Source: an uncultured Aquimarina sp.
GTDB taxonomy: Bacteria; Bacteroidota; Bacteroidia; Flavobacteriales; Flavobacteriaceae
Length of the DNA: 64,000 nucleotides
Direction of reading: 5' to 3'
Assembly (NCBI GenBank): GCA_947496555.1
Contig: CANMDH010000003.1
Location: forward strand, 152,538-216,537
The notes beneath the pieces were generated by a model. The model was not told where the DNA came from, did not search any database, and worked only from the letters and a program-made list of their open reading frames with translations. The position numbers and the translations under genes were made by a program. This document shows positions 42,809 through 51,588 of the stretch, one piece after another. The first letter of the stretch is position 1; each line of letters begins with the position of its first letter.

Positions 42809-45625
42809 TTGGGATTTAATAAAATAACATCTTTGCTCTTAGTCGTTATTTTCTGTTCAGTAACTATGGCACAGGAGTTACCTCCTATTCAAAATTATTC
42901 ACCCAAAGATTATTCCGCTGAAAATCAGAATTGGGGGATTTCTCAATCTACAGGCAAACTAATATATGTTGCAAATAATAAAGGCTTATTAGAATTTAAT
43001 GGTGCAATATGGAAATTGTACCATTCTCCAAATGAAACCATTATAAGATCTGTTAATGTTGTTGGAGACAGAATCTATACAGGTTGTTATATGGAGTTTG
43101 GATATTGGCAAAAGGATGATTTCGGAGTTTTGCATTATTCGTCTTTATCCCAACAAATAGAAACCAAATTAATAGATGATGAAGAGTTTTGGAATATAAT
43201 AGACATTGATGATTGGGTCGTTTTTCAGTCCTTAAATCGAATTTATATATATAATGTTAATGATAATTCGGTAAGTACTATTGATTCAAAAAATACGATA
43301 ACCAAAATATTTAAGGTGGATCAAAGTATTTATTTTCAGGTTATTAATGAAGGTATATATAAAATTGAGCATGGTAAAGATACCTTGATTATTGGCGATG
43401 ATATGGTTAAAAATAATGAAATCGTTAATATTTTCGATGTCGGCAAGAACCTTCTAATTTTAACCAGAGATTATGGATTTTATAGTTTTGAAAACGATTC
43501 ATTAAATAAGTGGAATATACGTGCCAATGAGTTATTATCTGACGTGAGTATTTATAATGCTATACGATTAAAAGAAAATAATTTTGTATTGGGAACCATA
43601 TCTCATGGGCTAATTTACCTAAACGAAAAAGGTGATCTTTTATACCAGATAGATCAAAATAAAGGGTTGCTAAACAATACAATTTTATCGCTATATCAGG
43701 ATAGAGATAGTAATATTTGGATGGGACTTGATAATGGAATCAGTTATATTAATATAAATTCGTCGTTCAAAATATACACTGATAATAGTGGTGTTTTAGG
43801 AAGCATTTATGCATCGGCTATTCATGACAATAATTTGTATTTAGGCACTAATCAAGGACTTTTCTATAAAAAACTTGACAGCAAGGATAACTTTAAGTTT
43901 ATTAAAGGTACACAAGGCCAGGTTTGGTGTTTACAAAAGATTAATCAAACATTATTTTGCGGGCATAATGCAGGTACTTTTATCATAGGTGACAATCAGG
44001 CTCAAAAAATATCCAATATTCCAGGAACATGGAATATCGCCAAATTGAAAGATGATGCCTCAAATCTTCTTTTACAAGGAAATTATGACGGTTTGTATGT
44101 GTTGGAAAATACGGGCAACAATTGGCAACTTAGAAATAAAATTGAGGGTTTTAATAACTCATCTCGATATTTTGAGGTTTTTGGAAATGAGGTTTATGTA
44201 AACCATGAATATAAAGGTGTTTTTAAGATACAAGTAGATAGTAGTTTTTCTACAGCAACAAATATTGCCATCGACAACTCAATAATTGGTTCTAATTCTG
44301 GACTCATAAACTACAACGGAGAACTATTATATGCCTATAAAAAAGCGATTCTAAAATATGATCATCATAGGGGGGAGTTTGTTAAAGATAGCCTCTTAAG
44401 TACTATGTACTCTGATAAAGAATACGTTTCGGGTAAATTAATTCTTGATAAACAGAATAATAATTTATGGGTTTTTACAAATTCTAATATAACTTTTGTA
44501 ACTCAAGGTACGCTCACAAAAGCTCCGAAGATTAATACAATACCTTTTACAATAGAAGAACGAAAAAGTGTCGCTGGTTATGAAAGTGTAATGAGTTTTG
44601 AGAACGGTAATACATATTTATTTGGTACCAGTTCTGGATATATAACTGTTGATATCGGTGATTTAAGTATTAAAAAATTTCAGGTTTTCTTGGGAAACAT
44701 TACAAATGGTAGTAATAAAAAGAATAAGGCAGCTATAAAACTGGTTGATAAAGATTTTAAAGGAGATTTTCAAAGTTCAGAAAATAATCTAAAAGTATCG
44801 TTTTATGCACCAGCATATAATAAATATTTAAAACCAAGATACCAATTTCAGCTATTAGGTATTTATGATGATTGGAGTGATTGGTCTGAGAATCCTACAG
44901 CTTTTTTCGAAAACCTTCCCTATGGAGATTATCAATTTAATGTAAGAGCCAAAATTGGAAATGAAGTATCAAGTAATATTGCCAGTTATTCTTTTGAAAT
45001 TACTAAACCCTGGTATATTACTAATTTAATGGTAACAGTTTATGCTTTAGGAATCATTTTGTTTTCCTTTTTCATGCATATCATGTATAAACGATATTAT
45101 AGGAAAAAGCAGCAAAAGTTGATTGAAAAAAATAAGCGCGAGTTAGAATTGACAAAGGTGCAAAATGAAAAAGAAATCATCAGAATTAAGAATGAGCAGC
45201 TCAAACAGGACTTTAGGAGTAAGAGCAAAGAATTAGCGGCTTCAACCATTGACATTGCAAAAAAGAATGAATTATTAACACAAATAAAAAATCGTCTCAT
45301 CAAGGTCCAGGACCAAAGTATTATAGAACCCGTAATACGGATCATTGATAAAAACTTAAATCATAATGACAATTGGGAATCTTTTAAAGAGGCATTTAAT
45401 ACGGTCGATAAGAAATTTTTAAAAAAACTAAAGAAATTACATCCTGGTCTGTCTTCTAATGATTTAAAGCTGTGTGCATATTTACGATTGAATTTATCAT
45501 CAAAGGAGATTGCACCATTGTTCAATATATCAACTCGAAGCGTTGAGATTAAGCGATACAGACTTCGCAAAAAAATGAATTTATCCCATGAGGATAATTT
45601 GGTTAATTATATCCTTGAGATCTAA
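42809..45625 (+). CDS. Membrane-anchored beta-propeller/Y_Y_Y/LuxR regulator of the glucan locus
   Basis: A 938-residue protein read from a TTG start; this is the only start giving the signal peptide (ITSLLLVVIFCSVTMAQ). The periplasmic part has repeated propeller strands (such as SLYQDRDSNIWMGLDNGISY) and a Y_Y_Y domain (YDDWSDWSENPTAFFENLPYG). One membrane helix (about 735-757), a coiled coil, and a C-terminal LuxR-type HTH (LSSKEIAPLFNISTRSVEIKRYRLRKKM) follow. No kinase domain is present, so a membrane protein binds DNA directly, as in SusR-type regulators. It likely senses a glucan oligosaccharide and activates the downstream operon. Confidence 0.9.
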   Translation: MGFNKITSLLLVVIFCSVTMAQELPPIQNYSPKDYSAENQNWGISQSTGKLIYVANNKGLLEFNGAIWKLYHSPNETIIRSVNVVGDRIYTGCYMEFGYWQKDDFGVLHYSSLSQQIETKLIDDEEFWNIIDIDDWVVFQSLNRIYIYNVNDNSVSTIDSKNTITKIFKVDQSIYFQVINEGIYKIEHGKDTLIIGDDMVKNNEIVNIFDVGKNLLILTRDYGFYSFENDSLNKWNIRANELLSDVSIYNAIRLKENNFVLGTISHGLIYLNEKGDLLYQIDQNKGLLNNTILSLYQDRDSNIWMGLDNGISYININSSFKIYTDNSGVLGSIYASAIHDNNLYLGTNQGLFYKKLDSKDNFKFIKGTQGQVWCLQKINQTLFCGHNAGTFIIGDNQAQKISNIPGTWNIAKLKDDASNLLLQGNYDGLYVLENTGNNWQLRNKIEGFNNSSRYFEVFGNEVYVNHEYKGVFKIQVDSSFSTATNIAIDNSIIGSNSGLINYNGELLYAYKKAILKYDHHRGEFVKDSLLSTMYSDKEYVSGKLILDKQNNNLWVFTNSNITFVTQGTLTKAPKINTIPFTIEERKSVAGYESVMSFENGNTYLFGTSSGYITVDIGDLSIKKFQVFLGNITNGSNKKNKAAIKLVDKDFKGDFQSSENNLKVSFYAPAYNKYLKPRYQFQLLGIYDDWSDWSENPTAFFENLPYGDYQFNVRAKIGNEVSSNIASYSFEITKPWYITNLMVTVYALGIILFSFFMHIMYKRYYRKKQQKLIEKNKRELELTKVQNEKEIIRIKNEQLKQDFRSKSKELAASTIDIAKKNELLTQIKNRLIKVQDQSIIEPVIRIIDKNLNHNDNWESFKEAFNTVDKKFLKKLKKLHPGLSSNDLKLCAYLRLNLSSKEIAPLFNISTRSVEIKRYRLRKKMNLSHEDNLVNYILEI

Positions 45626-46027
45626 AAACACCTCTACATTAGTTACGCATAACTCAACATTACCTATACAAGACTGTATTTTATGATATTTTTTTGTAAA
45701 AAGCCTTTATAAATCTTAGCCCCATAAAATAAAGGGATTATGCTATTATTTAATTGTCAAAAAAATACTTAATTTTTTGTGATGTATATTTTTCGTTGAG
45801 TTTTTTTTTGTTGATATCATAATTTTTCCTAATAAATTTATTCACTCCAAATTGAAGTACAAAGGGTAAACTCTATCAAGATGTTTTATAGTTTTATCTA
45901 TACCTCGGAAGTTGTTTACAGCCAAACAATGTACTTAACGAACTTTTCCTAGATAAATGATGTGTAATAAAAAATGCAACTAATGGCATTTATCATTACA
46001 TAAAAGATCAACTCAATAATAATTAAT
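45626..46027. other. Probable promoter region of the glucan utilisation operon
   Basis: 402 bases without a gene, between the regulator and the first operon gene. AT-rich; no exact TAnnTTTG box and no strong inverted repeat was found by eye. The operon promoter and the operator for the LuxR-type regulator are expected here. Confidence 0.35.
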
Positions 46028-49000
46028 ATGATGAAAAGCAATTTTCTAGGACTAGTACTTTTCTTCCTTTCAATGTATGTGTTTCCGCAAGCTGATCAAG
46101 TATCGGTAGCAAAAGATAGTGATGGGATGAAATTGGTTGTCAACGGAAAAGATTTTATGGTTAATGGAGTCAATTGGGATTATGTACCAATTGGCAGTAC
46201 AATAACCGATCCTGGAATATGGGCAAAGTCCGATGATATAATCAAAGCAGCGATAGACGGTGAAATGTCCTTATTAAAGAATATGGGTGTTAATGCCATA
46301 CGTACTTACAACCTAAAACCCAAGTGGATTAAATATATCTATGAAAATTATGGTATTTACACCATGCTCAACATTACTTTTGGAGCCTATGGACTTACGA
46401 TAAACGGTGCTTGGGTACCGCAAACCGATTATACCGATCCAGATACAAGGCAAGTTTTAATGAAAGAAGCCAGGGATATGGCTTCCACTTATAAAAACAC
46501 CCCCGGTTTGTTATTATATATGATTGGTAATGAAAACAATTACCATTTATCATGGACAGGAGCAGAAACCGAAGATATTCCAATTAATGACACGAGCTCG
46601 GGAATCAAACTTGCTGCCCGAGCACTGTATAAGGCATTTAATGATGCCGCAAAAGAGGTGAAAACAATTGATCAATCCCATCCGATAGCGATATGTAACG
46701 GTGATTTGTTATATGTAGACATAGTAAAAGAAGAATGTACAGACATTGATATTTATGGTACTAATATGTATCGTGGTATCTCATTTGGAGACGCTTTTCA
46801 AAGAGTTAAGGACGAACTAGACTTACCAATTCTTTTTGCAGAGTTCGGTGCAGATGCATTCAATGCTAGAGATAATCAGGAAGATCAATATTCTCAGGCA
46901 TACTATAACCTTGGAAATTGGAAAGAAATTTATGAAAATGCCGCCGGACTAGGAAAAGCTAATAACTCCATAGGTGGTTTTACCTTTCAATTTAGTGACG
47001 GTTGGTGGAAGTATAAACAAACTGAAAACTTAGATGTTCACGATAATGCAGCTTCTTGGTCTAATGGAGGTTATAACAGAGATCAAGCAAAAAAAGAGGA
47101 TAATAATATGAATGAAGAGTGGTTTGGCATTTGTGCAAAAGGACCAACTAATGAAAGAGGACTCTACGAATTATATCCACGAGCCGCATATTATGCTTTA
47201 AAAGATGCTCATCTGCTTAATCCATATGAAAATGGTATGACACTTGATTTTATGGATAATTATTTTGACAACATCCAAATAATGGATGCGATGTTAAGAG
47301 CACGAGGAGATAAAGCTGCATTAGAAGCCAAAAGTGGAGGTAAAATACGAATTAGTCAGTTAAGAGCAGAGTTCACAACGTATAATACCGGGGGTAAATT
47401 AATCACAACTCCAGAAAATGAAGATCCAAATGCAAATGTATTTCCAAATCAATTAGGTTTTGATCATATGCAGTCATATTATGTAGGTGTAGAAGGAAGA
47501 CCTTCACCAAGTATGCGAGCCAATGTTAATTTTAATATACTTGGTAATGTTGCCGAGAATCCTATCAATGAAATATTTTATGAAAATGTTGGTAGGCCAA
47601 TTACGGTTCAAGGTGTAGAAGGAGGAAACGACTTAGATGTTGAAATAGCCGATTTTAACAGGCTACGTGTTTATAACGCAGAATACGAGTGGAACACTGA
47701 TATTGTCGATATAAAGGGCTTTTATCGAACCGGGCATTATCATTGGGGCTACGAAGGTGACTTTTTCGGTTTATATCCCGAGGCTAACTACGGCCCTAAT
47801 TTGGATATTTATAATGGTGAAATTTTGGGCATAGAGCTGGACGGTAAAGGCAGTCTAAACGGTTTGAAAGCGGCATTCGGTCCCCAAATATGGTGGGGAG
47901 CTAATCCTACAGCATTACTAAAGTATAGTACCAAGATAAAGAAATTTGATATCACAGGGATTTACCATAGAGATTTTGAAACTGATATAGAGTTAGATGA
48001 AAGTGGTAGTCGTATCCTCGATGCAAATCAGGTAAGAAGTGGTGTAATTCCGCCCTGGCCTACCGAGAGAGCTACCCTAGTGGTAGATAGAGACTTTGGG
48101 GCATTTGGGGTTACACTCGGAGGTATATGGGCAGGTAGTCCGCTAAATGATATCACATATCAAGATGTAAGAGGTGAATCTGGAAACTATGTAGTGTATC
48201 AGGATAAGGTAAATAGTGACGATAATTGGGGTGCTAAAGCAAGGGTTACATTTTCAAAAGGAAAGTTTAATTGGTACGCCCTGGGTGGCATTACTGGATT
48301 GGTAGCCAACGGGGGAGTTGATCAAACACAATCATTTGCCGGATGGAAACTAAAAGATAATGGCAGTGGTAACCAAAATAGTTTTCTAACAGGTTTTACA
48401 TACACCATAGGAGATTGGCAAATAGCTCCTAACTTTTTATGGCAAGAGCCGTTAGTAGATGCGATACCAAATGATGTTGGCGGGACAGGAAGATTAAGAA
48501 ACATACTTGTAGATCCTTTCGTAGTAAGAGCGAACAGAAAAACAACAGCTGCAGAATTATTGTTTACCTATGATCCAACCCCCGGATCATGGTTTTATCA
48601 ATGGGATAGCGATAGATCAGAAGATGCTAAACTTGCGTTTAATTTTGGATTTGTATACTGGCACCTTCCAACGACAATGGATGCGCACATTGGTTTTTTA
48701 GCCGATCGTACCATATTTGCGTTTCCTAATTCTGTACCTGCTGGAGATTTATGGGAAGCTAATTCACGTATTGTATCTAAAATAAACCCGGATTTAGCCT
48801 TAATAGCCAAATTATTTGCAGGTAATGGCCAAGCAAATGGTAGCGACTCTAGAGAAATTGATAGAATTGGAGGGGATATTCGTGTTATCTTCAAAAAGTG
48901 GAAGTTTCAACATACTTTTCAAATAAACGATTGGGGGCCGTATGATTATCATCGAGATTTTAACCTAACCTATCCGGTGCAATTAATGTTAGATGTATCA

Positions 49001-49216
49001 ACATCAATTGGTAAACCAGACTGGTTTGTCCTACCAAGCACTAGAATCGGAATTCGTGGTATTTGGCGTTCATTAAATGAGTTTTCTCCTCGGTACTCAC
49101 CAACTGCGGTACCACCAAATACATTCCCACCGCAACCTATATTAAGTCCCGTAGGATTTGATGATGGTAACGAATGGGAGATAAGAACATATGTACACAT
49201 TAACATAGGAAAATAA
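46028..49216 (+). CDS. Clan GH-A glycosidase fused to a probable outer-membrane beta-barrel
   Basis: A 1062-residue protein with a signal peptide (1-20). Residues about 35-400 form a TIM-barrel glycosidase resembling GH2/GH72 catalytic domains: VNGVNWDYVP, acid/base Glu169 in MIGNENNYH, and nucleophile Glu272 in LFAEFGADAF. Residues about 440-1062 are not a known CBM. They alternate aromatic and polar residues in strand-like runs (KWKFQHTFQINDWG, TRIGIRGIWRSL) and end in EIRTYVHINIGK, as an outer-membrane barrel would. It is the first gene of the glucan operon, in the place where SusC would be expected. The barrel assignment is inference; family and substrate are not certain. Confidence 0.7.
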   Translation: MMKSNFLGLVLFFLSMYVFPQADQVSVAKDSDGMKLVVNGKDFMVNGVNWDYVPIGSTITDPGIWAKSDDIIKAAIDGEMSLLKNMGVNAIRTYNLKPKWIKYIYENYGIYTMLNITFGAYGLTINGAWVPQTDYTDPDTRQVLMKEARDMASTYKNTPGLLLYMIGNENNYHLSWTGAETEDIPINDTSSGIKLAARALYKAFNDAAKEVKTIDQSHPIAICNGDLLYVDIVKEECTDIDIYGTNMYRGISFGDAFQRVKDELDLPILFAEFGADAFNARDNQEDQYSQAYYNLGNWKEIYENAAGLGKANNSIGGFTFQFSDGWWKYKQTENLDVHDNAASWSNGGYNRDQAKKEDNNMNEEWFGICAKGPTNERGLYELYPRAAYYALKDAHLLNPYENGMTLDFMDNYFDNIQIMDAMLRARGDKAALEAKSGGKIRISQLRAEFTTYNTGGKLITTPENEDPNANVFPNQLGFDHMQSYYVGVEGRPSPSMRANVNFNILGNVAENPINEIFYENVGRPITVQGVEGGNDLDVEIADFNRLRVYNAEYEWNTDIVDIKGFYRTGHYHWGYEGDFFGLYPEANYGPNLDIYNGEILGIELDGKGSLNGLKAAFGPQIWWGANPTALLKYSTKIKKFDITGIYHRDFETDIELDESGSRILDANQVRSGVIPPWPTERATLVVDRDFGAFGVTLGGIWAGSPLNDITYQDVRGESGNYVVYQDKVNSDDNWGAKARVTFSKGKFNWYALGGITGLVANGGVDQTQSFAGWKLKDNGSGNQNSFLTGFTYTIGDWQIAPNFLWQEPLVDAIPNDVGGTGRLRNILVDPFVVRANRKTTAAELLFTYDPTPGSWFYQWDSDRSEDAKLAFNFGFVYWHLPTTMDAHIGFLADRTIFAFPNSVPAGDLWEANSRIVSKINPDLALIAKLFAGNGQANGSDSREIDRIGGDIRVIFKKWKFQHTFQINDWGPYDYHRDFNLTYPVQLMLDVSTSIGKPDWFVLPSTRIGIRGIWRSLNEFSPRYSPTAVPPNTFPPQPILSPVGFDDGNEWEIRTYVHINIGK

Positions 49217-49220
49217 TACA

Positions 49221-50699
49221 ATGAAAATGAAGAATATAAAACATATCGATTTAAAAACCATATTCTCTTTAACATTGGTTTTAGTAATACTATATAGCTG
49301 TGAGAGAGATCTTTCAGACGAAGCAGTTTTTGCAACCTTTCCAAATACCGCCGAGATTTTCACAGATAGTCCAGTAGGTCTTACAGATGAATTTTTTAAA
49401 TCATTCGACCCTGCACTTGGTGCCAACCCAGAAGGATTTGGAACAGATGATAATGTAGCTTTTGAAGGAAATTCGTCTATCAGAATTGACGTGCCGGCAC
49501 CGGGAGATGTAAACGGAAGTTTTGTTGGGGGTATATTTTTAGACAGAGGAGAAGGAAGAGACCTGACAGGTTACGATGCTTTGACTTTTTGGGCTCGTGG
49601 CTCCATCACTGCAACTGTTGGTCTAGTAGGTTTTGGAACCGATTTTGAAGAGAATAGATTTGCAGTAAATGGGCCTAGTATCCGACTATCTACAGACTGG
49701 CGGAAATACATTGTACCGATACCCGATCCCTCGAAACTAATACAAGAAAAAGGGATGTTTGTGTTCTCTGCTGGTTCATACGATGTATTGCAAAATGATG
49801 ACCCTGCTATCGGAACTTCTTTTGACGATAATATCGGTTATACTTTTTGGATAGACGAATTACGATTCGAGAATTTAGGCACTATAGCTCAATTAAGGCC
49901 CACTATTTTTTCTGGAGAAGATTTATCAGAACAACTGTTTGTTGGCTCAACAAAAGAAATTGATGCATTAAGTGCAACTTTTAACATAGGAACCGGTGAA
50001 GATGTTACTGTAGTACCTGCACCAGGTTATTTTGATTTTTCATCCTCTAATACGAATGTGGCATTTGTTAATGAACTTGGACTAATTGAAATAGTTGGTG
50101 AAGGTACAACAACAATTACAGCACAACTTGATGGTGTTTTAGCGCAAGGGTCCTTAAACCTAGAGGTAATCGGTAGTTTTGTTGGTGCAGAAACACCCCC
50201 AGCAAGAGATCCCGGAGATGTTGTATCCATATTTAGTGATGCCTATACCAGTGTTAATAATTTGAATTTTGCTGCATTTAACGATCAAAATGTACAGATC
50301 CAAACACAAAGCTTCAATGGGGATCAGATTGTTACTTACGACAATTTAACTTTTGTGGGACTTGGCTGGGATGGAACAAATGATGTATCTACCATGACGC
50401 ACCTTCACGTAGATGTGCAATTGAGCAGTTCTGAAAACCCCGCGTTTACCGTTCAGTTAATTGACTTTGGGGCAGATAACTCCGATGGTGGTGGAGATGA
50501 CACCGGAGGTGGGTTTACTATACCTAGCTCAGAATTAACAGAAGGTACTTGGGTAGGCATAGACATACCTATAAATGACTTTACAGAAGCAACGGCAGTT
50601 TTCGCTGGTTCTCCTAATTTAAATAATATAGCAAGAGTCGCTTTTGTGTCAAATGGCAGTTCTTTTATAATTGATAATATATACTTCTACAGAGAATAA
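49221..50699 (+). CDS. Surface glycan-binding lipoprotein with CBM-like and Ig-like (BIG2) domains
   Basis: A 492-residue protein with lipobox LYSC (C27 region: LVLVILYSCERD). Residues about 40-225 form a beta-sandwich of carbohydrate-binding type (DLTGYDALTFWARG, YTFWIDELRFEN). Residues about 230-330 look like a BIG2 Ig-like spacer (FSSSNTNVAFVNELGLIEIVGEGTT). Residues about 340-490 form a second beta-sandwich ending FIIDNIYFYRE. It starts four bases after the glycosidase-barrel gene, so it is probably its binding partner at the cell surface. No catalytic residues seen. Confidence 0.75.
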   Translation: MKMKNIKHIDLKTIFSLTLVLVILYSCERDLSDEAVFATFPNTAEIFTDSPVGLTDEFFKSFDPALGANPEGFGTDDNVAFEGNSSIRIDVPAPGDVNGSFVGGIFLDRGEGRDLTGYDALTFWARGSITATVGLVGFGTDFEENRFAVNGPSIRLSTDWRKYIVPIPDPSKLIQEKGMFVFSAGSYDVLQNDDPAIGTSFDDNIGYTFWIDELRFENLGTIAQLRPTIFSGEDLSEQLFVGSTKEIDALSATFNIGTGEDVTVVPAPGYFDFSSSNTNVAFVNELGLIEIVGEGTTTITAQLDGVLAQGSLNLEVIGSFVGAETPPARDPGDVVSIFSDAYTSVNNLNFAAFNDQNVQIQTQSFNGDQIVTYDNLTFVGLGWDGTNDVSTMTHLHVDVQLSSSENPAFTVQLIDFGADNSDGGGDDTGGGFTIPSSELTEGTWVGIDIPINDFTEATAVFAGSPNLNNIARVAFVSNGSSFIIDNIYFYRE

Positions 50700-50710
50700 A
50701 AAATTGAAAA

Positions 50711-51568
50711 ATGAATAAGAATTTAAATACAATAATTGGATTTCTGTTTATTTCCTGCCTTTTTATTATAGGTTGTGGGACCGATGATACGCAAACAGTG
50801 GCCACATTCACTAATTTGGTGGCAGAAGATAATTTTGATGTTGATGGCCAAATTGATACTTCTTTTTGGAATTTCGACATCGGTGATGGCACAGAACAAG
50901 GTATTCCCGGATGGGGAAATAATGAACTACAATTCTACACCGACAGACCTGAAAATGTTACTGTACAGAATGGTTTTTTATTGATCACTGCTCAAAAGGA
51001 GGATTTTAATGGGGCACAATTTACCTCTGCAAGATTGCAGACTAAAGGAAAAATTCAACAACGTTACGGTCGTTTTGAGGCACGTATACGCCTGCCTTTT
51101 GGTAAAGGAATGTGGCCTGCCTTTTGGTTGTTAGGTGATGATAGTGACGGCAGCATTTGGCCACAGATAGGCGAGATAGATATTATGGAGAACGTAGGTG
51201 ATGCACCAACAGAAATATTTGGTACGGTCCATGGACCCGGATACTCCCGTGGAGAATCTATATCAAAGAAATATACCTTAGAAAATGATAGGGTGGATAC
51301 AGGGTTTCATATATATGGTGTAGAATGGGGGCCAAACTATATCAACTACTACATAGATGACGTATTGTATTACCAGATCACTCCCGAAGATGTGGATGAA
51401 GAAACTAATGGAGAGGGTGAATGGGTATTTAATGATAGACCGTTCTACATTATTCTAAATCTGGCCGTTGGGGGTAATTTACCAGGAGCACCTAATGAAG
51501 ATACGGTTTTTCCACAAACTATGGTGGTAGACTATGTGCGGGTATATGATATCACACAAACAAACTAA
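50711..51568 (+). CDS. GH16 endo-beta-1,3-glucanase (laminarinase) lipoprotein
   Basis: A 285-residue enzyme with lipobox (FLFISCLFIIGCGTD). The GH16 signature GEIDIME carries nucleophile Glu155, assisting Asp157 and acid/base Glu160. PFGKGMWPAFWLLG and NLAVGGNLPG are further family marks. It lacks extra modules. It cleaves internal beta-1,3 bonds of laminarin or related mixed glucans. The lipobox places it on a membrane surface, likely the outer membrane facing outward. It is the main depolymerase of the operon. Confidence 0.92.
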   Translation: MNKNLNTIIGFLFISCLFIIGCGTDDTQTVATFTNLVAEDNFDVDGQIDTSFWNFDIGDGTEQGIPGWGNNELQFYTDRPENVTVQNGFLLITAQKEDFNGAQFTSARLQTKGKIQQRYGRFEARIRLPFGKGMWPAFWLLGDDSDGSIWPQIGEIDIMENVGDAPTEIFGTVHGPGYSRGESISKKYTLENDRVDTGFHIYGVEWGPNYINYYIDDVLYYQITPEDVDEETNGEGEWVFNDRPFYIILNLAVGGNLPGAPNEDTVFPQTMVVDYVRVYDITQTN

Positions 51569-51588
51569 TTTAATTAATAAGATAACTC

